A DNA stretch of 64,000 bases from the NCBI RefSeq assembly GCF_001418655.1, contig NZ_LIQZ01000116.1:1-64000 (forward strand), written 5' to 3'. The notes under the pieces are model-generated. The model was not told the DNA's origin and did not search any database. It was given only the letters and a program-made list of their open reading frames with translations. The DNA comes from Streptomyces phaeochromogenes (GTDB lineage Bacteria > Actinomycetota > Actinomycetes > Streptomycetales > Streptomycetaceae). How positions within the stretch are numbered: the first letter of the stretch is position 1; each line of letters starts with the position of its first letter. Positions 57,637-64,000 of this stretch are shown one piece after another. The translations under genes were made by a program, and so were the position numbers.

Positions 57637-58476
57637 TCAGGAGATGGCCCTCAGCGTGCTGGGCCGGTGCCTGCGGCGGAGTTGCTCGACGGCCTCGGCG
57701 GTCTCGTCGTCCGAGGGTAGAAGGACGGTCAACTGCTGTGCGTCATCGGGGAGTTCGAGTGTCTCCCGCAGCAGCCGGAGCTCGCATCCGGCTGGATGGC
57801 TGAGTCGGAGGACTCCGCGTTGCGGAACGACGTGCCGGTTCAGGCGCCGGGTCAGTTCGGGGCCGGCAAGTGGTGCGAGTTCAGCGGTGAACCACTCGGA
57901 GTTCTCGAGGGACGGGGCGAGCCACAGGTCGAATGCCTGCTCGTCGGCGACATCGTCCCAGTCGGTGAAGAAGGTGCGGGCGCGGGGGTCGGCGAAGACG
58001 TAGCGGGTGAGGTTCGGGACTTCGCTGTCGAGCAGTCCGCTGCCGGTCGTCACCAACTGGTACGCGGAGGTGTGGGCGAGGATGTCACCCAGCCGGTTGG
58101 TCACCACCGCGATGCCTGGTTCGAGGAGGCGGAGTGTCTGCTGAACGGCGTCTCGCACATGCCGGGGCGGGGGTGCGGGTCGGGCGTGGGCGGTGCACTC
58201 TCCGCCTGTGATCTTCGTGAGGTAGCGCAGGTGGCCGCGCTCGGCGGGGGAGAGACTGAGGGCGTCGGCGAGAGCGTTCACCACTGCCACCGAGGGATTG
58301 CGGTCACGGCCCTGCTCGATGCGGGTCAGGTATTCGACACTGATGCCGGCGCGCGCCGCGAGATCCGTGCGGCGCAGCCCCGGTGAGCGGCGGCGGCCCC
58401 GATCCGGGAGGCCGAGTGTCTCCGGCTGGACACTGTCGCGCTTGCTCCGGATGAAGTCTCCCAACGGCGTACCCAT
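57637..58476 (-). CDS. MmyB-type XRE transcriptional regulator
   Basis: A 279-aa regulator. The HTH is RRTDLAARAGISVEYLTRIE with QGRDRNPSVAVVNALADALS, followed by the MmyB ligand domain from about residue 105 (GIAVVTNRLGDILAHTSAYQ; LTRYVFADPRARTFFTDWDD). Divergent from the FMN reductase across 112 bp, the usual layout for repressor and target. On the minus strand TATCCT lies 6 nt before ATG 58476, so the mRNA may be leaderless. Confidence 0.9.
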   Translation of the reverse strand: MGTPLGDFIRSKRDSVQPETLGLPDRGRRRSPGLRRTDLAARAGISVEYLTRIEQGRDRNPSVAVVNALADALSLSPAERGHLRYLTKITGGECTAHARPAPPPRHVRDAVQQTLRLLEPGIAVVTNRLGDILAHTSAYQLVTTGSGLLDSEVPNLTRYVFADPRARTFFTDWDDVADEQAFDLWLAPSLENSEWFTAELAPLAGPELTRRLNRHVVPQRGVLRLSHPAGCELRLLRETLELPDDAQQLTVLLPSDDETAEAVEQLRRRHRPSTLRAIS

Positions 58477-58588
58477 GTCTTGAGGATAGGCCGGGCCGGA
58501 CCGGTCGCGGCGAGCTCAAGGGGGCCCTGCGGGGGCCAGCCTGAGCTCGGTCTGGCTGTGGCCGAGGGCCGGCCCGATGGTGGTGGTC

Positions 58589-59185
58589 ATGGAGAACAAC
58601 ACGCACAAGCTGGTGGTCATCGTCGCGAGCGTCCGCGAAGGGCGGTTCGGTCCGGTGGTGGGGTCATGGTTGGCTGAACAGGCCGAGTCGCACGGCGGTT
58701 TCGATGTCGATGTCGTCGATCTGGCCGACGTCGAGATCCCGCTGTCCCTGCCCGCGGCATCGCCGAAGTACGCCGGCGACGACTACCCCCGCCCGGCCGG
58801 GATGCGGCACCTGACCACCGCACTGGAGAGCGCGGACGCGTTCGTCGTGGTCACACCCGAGTACAACCACAGCTACCCCGCCTCCCTGAAAGCGGCCATC
58901 GACTGGCACTTCACCCAGTGGACGGCCAAGCCCGTCGCCTTCGTCAGCTACGGGGGCGCGGCGGGAGGCCGCCACGCTGTCCTGCACCTGGAGAACGTGC
59001 TGACCGAACTGCACGCGGTGACGATCCGCGACGGTCTCGCCTTCCCCAACTACTTCACGGCATGGCAGGACGGCCGTCCGCTCGACCCCGAGTCCCCCGG
59101 GTACGCCAAGACGCTGCTCGACCAGCTGGCCTGGTGGGCGGGTGCGCTCAAGTCGGCACGCGAGGCCGCCCCTTACCCGGCCTGA
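58589..59185 (+). CDS. NAD(P)H-dependent FMN reductase
   Basis: A 198-aa flavodoxin-fold reductase. KLVVIVASVREGRFGPVVGS is the FMN-phosphate loop, VVVTPEYNHSYPASLKAAID the diagnostic motif, and VSYGGAAGGRHAVLHLENVL the dimer/FMN loop. Members supply reduced flavin or reduce quinones and azo compounds. ATG 58589 (MENNTHK) is preferred over the GTG/ATG 12 bp upstream. The divergent MmyB-type regulator probably controls it. Confidence 0.9.
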   Translation: MENNTHKLVVIVASVREGRFGPVVGSWLAEQAESHGGFDVDVVDLADVEIPLSLPAASPKYAGDDYPRPAGMRHLTTALESADAFVVVTPEYNHSYPASLKAAIDWHFTQWTAKPVAFVSYGGAAGGRHAVLHLENVLTELHAVTIRDGLAFPNYFTAWQDGRPLDPESPGYAKTLLDQLAWWAGALKSAREAAPYPA

Positions 59186-59198
59186 GTTCGGCGGCGAC

Positions 59199-59594
59199 GC
59201 AGCTTCGACGAGCCGGACCGGGTGCGGGAGTTCAACCTCCTCGGCACCAGGGAAGTCGTCCGCCTGTGCCACCGGGTGGCTGGACCAGCGCACCCTGCAA
59301 TGAGTGCTCTCCCGGGCGGACGTGTACGCGCACACCGCGCTCTGGGAGGGAGCGCCGATGACACTGCTCGCGGCGATGGGGCTGGGGCGGCCGGTGGTGG
59401 CGCGGCGCGTCCCGGCGCTGGAGTCTCTGGGCCTGCCTGGTCCGGTCGGCACACCGGGAGAACCGGCGGCAGAGGCCGTCGCCCCGCTGACGCACGGTCC
59501 GGGCGAGGGTACCGACGAGAGGCCGGCCGAGCTGTTCCTCGAACACAGCCCGGAGCGACGGCGGACGATGCTGCGGCACGTGTACGGCCAGTGA
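59199..59594 (+). pseudogene. Debris of an epimerase-like and a glycosyltransferase gene
   Basis: Two unrelated fragments abut. About 59203-59285 encodes FDEPDRVREFNLLGTREVVR LC, the NxxGTxxVLxLA-type helix of extended SDR/epimerases. From about 59304 a second frame encodes SRADVYAHTALWEGAPMTLL and AAMGLGRPVVARRVPALE, the C-terminal donor-site region of a GT4 glycosyltransferase, ending at 59594. Neither has a start or its other domains. Both are relics. The remaining 59595-59769 shows only a weak hairpin (59645-59680). Confidence 0.6.
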
Positions 59595-59769
59595 CCACCG
59601 CCCGGTCCCGGCGATCGGGCCGGGTCGCATGCGTCGGAGACAGTGATGCGGGCGAAACCGAAGGCGGCTTCCCCCGCATCCATACTCGGCCTGACGAGGA
59701 CCGCCGAACTCTCGCAGAAGGCCCTCTCACGGGCACGTCGGGCGGGACATCCGAATCTGGCCGCCCGAG

Positions 59770-60759
59770 TCAGGGCACTATGACGATCTTCCGCCCCTGG
59801 CCCGCGGCGAACTGGGCGAGTGCCTGCGGGTAGTCGTCCAGCGGGAGACGGTGGCTGATGAACACCTGGGGGTCGAGCACTCCCGTGGCGAAGAGATCCG
59901 CAGCGCGTTCGAAGCTGTGCAGGACGGCCATGGATCCGGTGATGGTGATCTCCTGGTTGTAGATGCGGTACGGCGAGATGGTGGCCGTTGTCGCGTAGTC
60001 CGAGACGCCGAACTGCAGGAATGTCCCCGCCTTCGCGACGCGGTCCAGGCCGTCCTGGATGGCGGCCGCGTTGCCGGTTGCGTCGATCACCACCTCCCAG
60101 CCGCCACGCTGCTGGAACTCCTCCGCCGAGGCAGCCGCCCTCGAACAGCCCAGTTTCTCGGCAGTGGCGAGGCGTTCGGGGTTGAGGTCGATGACATCCA
60201 CCGAAGCGGCACCGGTGCGCTTGGCCAGCTCCAGCATCATCAGGCCCATGGTGCCGCTGCCATAGATGAGTACGTTCGCCCCCAACCTGGCGTTGAGCAC
60301 GTCGTATCCCCGTACCGCGCAGGAAAGCGGCTCGATGAGGGCGGCGTTCGCCATGTCGACATGTTCGGGCAGCCGGACGCAGTTGGCGACAGGGGCCACG
60401 GCGAATTCCGCGGCGCCGCCGGCAACGGTGACGCCGATCGCGGCCCACCGGTCACAGAGGTTGTTGCGGCCGTTGCGGCAGTAGCGGCACTCGTTGCAGT
60501 ACAGCGAGGGGTCGACGGCGACCCGGTCGCCGACGGCGAGTTCCGTCACCTCGGTGCCGATACCGACGACCTCTCCGGCGAATTCGTGGCCGGGGACGAT
60601 GGGCAGTCTCGGCGCGAACTCGCCCTGGAGGATGTGCAGGTCCGTGCCGCACAGTCCGCAGGCGGCCACGTCCACCACGACCTCGCGCGGCCCTGGGGTG
60701 GGGTCAGGGACTGTGGTGACAGTGACCTTGCCGGGGGCTTCTATGACGGCGGCTTTCAC
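59770..60759 (-). CDS. Zinc-binding alcohol (polyol) dehydrogenase
   Basis: A 329-aa medium-chain dehydrogenase. Catalytic zinc ligands are in ACGLCGTDLH and PGHEFAGEVV. The structural zinc loop is CNECRYCRNGRNNLC, and the NAD fold is ANVLIYGSGTMGLMMLELAK with an acidic VIDLNPE (NAD preference). The family includes sorbitol/L-iditol and threonine dehydrogenases. It starts at a GTG overlapping the permease stop (GTGA). As last gene of a sugar/polyol ABC operon it likely oxidises the imported polyol to a ketose. Confidence 0.9.
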   Translation of the reverse strand: MKAAVIEAPGKVTVTTVPDPTPGPREVVVDVAACGLCGTDLHILQGEFAPRLPIVPGHEFAGEVVGIGTEVTELAVGDRVAVDPSLYCNECRYCRNGRNNLCDRWAAIGVTVAGGAAEFAVAPVANCVRLPEHVDMANAALIEPLSCAVRGYDVLNARLGANVLIYGSGTMGLMMLELAKRTGAASVDVIDLNPERLATAEKLGCSRAAASAEEFQQRGGWEVVIDATGNAAAIQDGLDRVAKAGTFLQFGVSDYATTATISPYRIYNQEITITGSMAVLHSFERAADLFATGVLDPQVFISHRLPLDDYPQALAQFAAGQGRKIVIVP

Positions 60760-61643
60760 TTGACTGCTCCTAGGGACAGGCCGCGAACCAACTTGTCCTG
60801 GGCAGCCCAGCCGGCGATGAGGACAGGCAGGGACACCAGGGTGGCGGCGGCGCACAGACGGGCGAGGAAGAGCCCCTCGTTGGTGATGAACCCGACGAGG
60901 AAGACGGGCGCGGTGGAGGCGTTGGTGGCGGTGAGGTTGACGGCGAAGAGGAACTCGTTCCAGCTGAAGATGAAGCAGATCAGCGCGGTGGCAGCGAGTC
61001 CGGGCATGGCGACGGGGCCGACGATGCGCAGCAGCACCGTGGGCAGACCCGCGCCGTCGACCTCGGCGGCTTCCAGGATCTCCTTGGGGACTTCGGCGAG
61101 GAAGGAGCGCATCATCCACACCGCGATCGGCAGGTTCATGGCGGTGTAGAGGATGATCAGTGTCCAGACGTTGTCCAGCATCCCGGCGTCCTTGACGATC
61201 AGGTACACCGGCAGCAGCGCCGCGATGGCGGGGAGGAACTTCGTGGACAGGAAGAAGAACATCACGTCGGTCCACTTCTCGACCGGCTTGATGGACAGCG
61301 CGTAGGCCGCCGGCACCGCCAGAGCGAGCACCAACAGCGTCGAAATCACGCTCGCCATGGCCGAGTTGAGAAGGTACGGGGTGATGTCCCGGCCCAGCAG
61401 CAGCTCGTACTGGTCCAGGGTGAAGGGCGCGAGCAGGCTGGGCGGGTTGGTGGCGGCGTCGGCCTCCTGGTGGAAGGAGGTCAGCACCATCCACGCGACC
61501 GGGGCGAAGAAGGCCAGCGTGGCCAGCCAGGCGGCGAAGGTCCACCCCGGTGTCAGCCGCGGCGGGCCGCCGTGGTCGTCCTTGCGGCGGAGGAACTTCC
61601 TGAGCCCCGTCCTGGGGTCGGGGACTGCTGCGTGCGTGGTCAT
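60756..61643 (-). CDS. Polyol/sugar ABC transporter permease (second)
   Basis: A 295-aa MalG-type permease with six membrane helices (first in WTFAAWLATLAFFAPVAWMV) and the EAA loop PKEILEAAEVDGAGLPTVLL. It shows the FFLSTKFLPAIAALLPVYLI stretch typical of mannitol/sorbitol permeases. ATG 61643 overlaps the first permease stop (ATGA). No ATPase gene is found downstream. Confidence 0.92.
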   Translation of the reverse strand: MTTHAAVPDPRTGLRKFLRRKDDHGGPPRLTPGWTFAAWLATLAFFAPVAWMVLTSFHQEADAATNPPSLLAPFTLDQYELLLGRDITPYLLNSAMASVISTLLVLALAVPAAYALSIKPVEKWTDVMFFFLSTKFLPAIAALLPVYLIVKDAGMLDNVWTLIILYTAMNLPIAVWMMRSFLAEVPKEILEAAEVDGAGLPTVLLRIVGPVAMPGLAATALICFIFSWNEFLFAVNLTATNASTAPVFLVGFITNEGLFLARLCAAATLVSLPVLIAGWAAQDKLVRGLSLGAVK

Positions 61644-62605
61644 CGGGAGACCTCCTCGCGGAACAGTGACGCGATGGTCCGCAGGGCGAACGTGGCGACG
61701 ACGATGGAACCGATCACCACGACCACGCCGGCGGCGGCTGCCTCGCCGTACTCGTACTTGCGGAACATGGTCAGGTAGATCTCGTAGGGCAGGTTGGTCG
61801 TCTGGGAGCCGGGACCGCCCTGGGTGATGGTGAAGACGGCGTCGAAGGTCTGCACGACATAGATCGTGCCGAGCAGGACGCCCAGTTCGATGTACTGGCG
61901 CAGGTGCGGCAGGGTGATGAAGCGGAAGGTCGCCATGGCCGACGCTCCGTCGACGCGGGCCGCCTCCAGGACGTCACCGGGCTGCGCCTGCAGACCGGCC
62001 AGCAGGATGAGCATCATGAACGGGGTCCACTGCCACACCAGCGCGACGACGACGGCCGGCATCGCCGAGTTCGACACCCAGTCGATGGTGGGGCCGTTCT
62101 CGGCTCCGAAGAGCCGGTAGACGGCGTTGAGGGTGCCGTTGAGGAGGCCGTAGTCGGGGTTGTAGATGGCGTGCTTCCACAGCAGTGCCGCTGCGACGGG
62201 CATGACCAGGAACGGTGTGATGAGCAGGGTGCGGGCCAGGCCCCGGCCGGGAAAGCGGCGGTCGAGGAGGAGTGCCAGACCCAGCCCGAGGACCATGCTG
62301 ATGCTCACCACCGACGCGGTGAGCACGATGGTGTTCAGTACCGCCGTGCGCAGCCTTTCGTCGGTGAAGACGAAGGCGTAGTTGGACAGGCCGGTGAAGT
62401 GCCTCTCGCCCGGCTTGAGGATGTTCCACTGGAGGGTCGAGATGATCAGCGTGGCCACGAAGGGCAGTTGCGTCACGATGACCGTGAAGATCAGCGCCGG
62501 CAGCAGCGGGAGGCGCCGACGCCACTTGTGCACCGTTTCGCGCTTGCCTGGCTGATGCGGAGGGTGTGCGCGCACCGCTCTGGGCGCGGGAATGAGCGTG
62601 GTCAT
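61640..62605 (-). CDS. Polyol/sugar ABC transporter permease (first)
   Basis: A 321-aa MalF-type permease. A basic cytoplasmic N terminus, then LLPALIFTVIVTQLPFVATL as first helix, FLVMPVAAALLWKHAIYNPD, and the EAA loop GDVLEAARVDGASAMATFRF. ATG 62605 follows AAGGACCCCTC. It lies 85 bp after the binding-protein stop. Confidence 0.92.
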   Translation of the reverse strand: MTTLIPAPRAVRAHPPHQPGKRETVHKWRRRLPLLPALIFTVIVTQLPFVATLIISTLQWNILKPGERHFTGLSNYAFVFTDERLRTAVLNTIVLTASVVSISMVLGLGLALLLDRRFPGRGLARTLLITPFLVMPVAAALLWKHAIYNPDYGLLNGTLNAVYRLFGAENGPTIDWVSNSAMPAVVVALVWQWTPFMMLILLAGLQAQPGDVLEAARVDGASAMATFRFITLPHLRQYIELGVLLGTIYVVQTFDAVFTITQGGPGSQTTNLPYEIYLTMFRKYEYGEAAAAGVVVVIGSIVVATFALRTIASLFREEVSR

Positions 62606-62690
62606 GAGGGGTCCTTGAGCCGGCCGGTGACGGCCGAGGGATGGGGAAGCGGTGCCCGGCCGGCGCCATGGCCGACCGGGCAAGGGGAGG

Positions 62691-64000
62691 TCACTGGTAG
62701 GTCTTGGCGGTTTCCTCCGCGAGCTTCTGGCCCTTGTCCAGAGCCTTGTCCACGCTCGTCTTGCCGGCGATGGCAGCGGAGATCTCCTGTGTCACCTTGG
62801 TGCCGAGATCCTGGAACTCGGGGACGGCCACGAACTGGACGCCCACCGTGGGCCGCGGCTGCACACCGGGGTCGGTCGGGTTCGCCTGCTCGATGGACTT
62901 CAGGGTGATGTCACCGAAGGCCGAGGCCGCCTTCTGGTACTCGGGAAGCTCGTAGGTGCTGGCCCGCTTCCCGGCGGGAACGCGCGACCAGCCGAGCTTC
63001 TCGCCGACGAGCTTCTCGTAGTCCTTGCCGGACGCCCAGAGCATGAACTTCGAGGCGGCGTCGGCCTTCTTGGTGGTCTTCGGCATCGCCCACGCCCAGG
63101 TCCACAGCCAGCCGGAGCTGTCCGTCCTGTCCACCGGTGCGTACGAGTAGCCGACCTTGCCGGCGATCTTGCTGGACTTGGGGTCTTCCAAGGAACCGGC
63201 CGCGCTGGTCGCGTCGTACCACATCGCGACCTTGCCCTGGCTCAGTGCGTTCAGGCACTCGGTGAACCCGGCCTGCGGGGCACCCACCTCACCGTGCTTC
63301 CTGACCAGGTCGACGTAGAAGTTCGTCGCCTTCTTGAACGCCGGGCTGTTGACCTGCGCCTTCCAGTCCTTGGTGAACCAGGTGCCGCCGAAGGTGTTGA
63401 CCACGGTCGTCAGCGGCGCGCCGAGCTCGCCCCAGCCGGCCAGACCGCGCAGACAGATGCCCTTCATCCCCGGGCGGGCGCCGTCGACCTTGGCCGCGAT
63501 GTCGGCGACCTGCTGCCAAGTGGGCTTCTCGGGAACGGTGATGCCCTTCTCGGCCATCACCTCCTTGTTGTACATGAGCATGGAGGACTCGCCGTAGAAC
63601 GGCAGGGCGTAGAGCTTGCCGTCGTCTCCGGACAGCGACTGGACCATGGGCTTGAGCAGGTCGGCCTCGTCGAAGGCGGAGTCCTTGCCGGCGTAGGAGC
63701 TCAGCTCGTGCAGCCAGCCGTTCTTGTGCCAGATGGGCACTTCGTAGGCGCCGATGGTGGCCACGTCGTACTGGCCTGCCTGGGTGGCGATGTCCTGGGT
63801 GACTTTGTCGCGCAGCTCGTTCTCGGGAAGGATCGTGAAGTTCACCTTGACACCGGTGTCCTTCGTGAAGGTGTCCTTCGTCAGCTTCGCGATGTCCTCC
63901 ATCTGCGGGTTGCCGACCATCAGCACATTGATGCTCTCGCCCCCGTCTCCGGAGCTCGACCCGCCGGCCCCGCTGCACGCTGCCAGCATCGAGCCTACGG
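62691..64000 (-). CDS. Polyol/sugar ABC substrate-binding lipoprotein (start beyond window)
   Basis: About 435 residues are visible and the frame runs off the right edge, so the true start and most of the signal peptide are missing. The last bases read VGSMLAAC, a lipobox (LAAC), followed by a Gly/Ser linker. TILPENELRDKVTQDIATQA, QYDVATIGAYEVPIWHKNGW and FYGESSMLMYNKEVMAEKGI resemble mannitol/sorbitol-binding proteins (MtlE/SmoE type). It heads the transporter-dehydrogenase operon. The ATG at 63989 lies inside the lipobox and is not the start. Confidence 0.9.
   Translation of the reverse strand, partial: VGSMLAACSGAGGSSSGDGGESINVLMVGNPQMEDIAKLTKDTFTKDTGVKVNFTILPENELRDKVTQDIATQAGQYDVATIGAYEVPIWHKNGWLHELSSYAGKDSAFDEADLLKPMVQSLSGDDGKLYALPFYGESSMLMYNKEVMAEKGITVPEKPTWQQVADIAAKVDGARPGMKGICLRGLAGWGELGAPLTTVVNTFGGTWFTKDWKAQVNSPAFKKATNFYVDLVRKHGEVGAPQAGFTECLNALSQGKVAMWYDATSAAGSLEDPKSSKIAGKVGYSYAPVDRTDSSGWLWTWAWAMPKTTKKADAASKFMLWASGKDYEKLVGEKLGWSRVPAGKRASTYELPEYQKAASAFGDITLKSIEQANPTDPGVQPRPTVGVQFVAVPEFQDLGTKVTQEISAAIAGKTSVDKALDKGQKLAEETAKTYQ

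Overview
The window is very GC-rich, with GTG and TTG starts, frequent 4-bp ATGA/GTGA gene overlaps and dense one-component regulators (LacI, LysR, TetR, Lrp, XRE-cupin and MmyB-type XRE). This is typical of a Streptomyces or close relative, in an accessory or arm-like chromosomal region. No rRNA, tRNA, CRISPR array, insertion sequence or prophage is visible. The genes are mostly catabolic and regulatory modules plus one terpene synthase.

Layout. 1-2.4 kb: the end of an unknown gene, a trichodiene-synthase-like terpene synthase and an alpha/beta hydrolase behind a palindromic operator. 2.5-12.8 kb: a minus-strand glycan-use operon (LacI, lipoprotein binding protein, two permeases, GH38 alpha-mannosidase, GH2 beta-galactosidase) with three contiguous 12-bp LacI-type operators. 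13-17.8 kb: a small toxin-antitoxin pair and single enzyme/regulator genes. 17.9-24.5 kb: a cytosolic-looking periplasmic-binding-protein homologue, an ABC exporter, an SRPBCC protein and an SDR/XRE divergent pair.

24.6-32.5 kb is the most coherent unit. A complete ECF41 sigma factor (WLPEP, DGGG and NPxKL motifs) is surrounded by the oxidoreductase/epimerase and carboxymuconolactone-decarboxylase genes that usually accompany this family. Two paralogous alpha/beta hydrolases and a fumarate-reductase-like flavoprotein lie nearby. Four of these genes have TGTCACA/G-N16-(G/T)GTC upstream and a fifth has a degenerate copy, so I infer a local ECF41 regulon. Next door is an ECF41-like protein that has sigma region 2 and the SnoaL domain but no region 4, followed by a decayed region-4 fragment.

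32.7-37.1 kb: a nitroreductase, then a patatin - glycosyltransferase - membrane protein - hydrolase operon with almost no intergenic space. 37.2-39.7 kb: an AlaX editing protein, an XRE-cupin regulator and a threonine-aldolase-like PLP enzyme behind twin 16-bp operators and a leaderless promoter. 39.8-45.4 kb: a 2-oxoacid dehydrogenase E1/E2 set with an SDR and an acyl-CoA dehydrogenase, divergent from an Lrp regulator.

46-53 kb: an aldolase/RidA/esterase operon, an XRE-cupin regulator gene and a hydrolase gene share TTGCC-N5-GGCAA palindromes, which suggests one regulon. Inside this stretch is a TetR/FAD-monooxygenase/SDR unit with three operators. 53-64 kb: a small secreted protein, a secreted GH92 alpha-mannosidase with a palindrome over its ribosome binding site, an XRE/FMN-reductase divergent pair, gene debris, and a polyol-type ABC transporter/dehydrogenase operon running off the right edge. 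Both sugar transporter operons lack an ATPase gene, as expected if a shared MsiK-type ATPase serves them.
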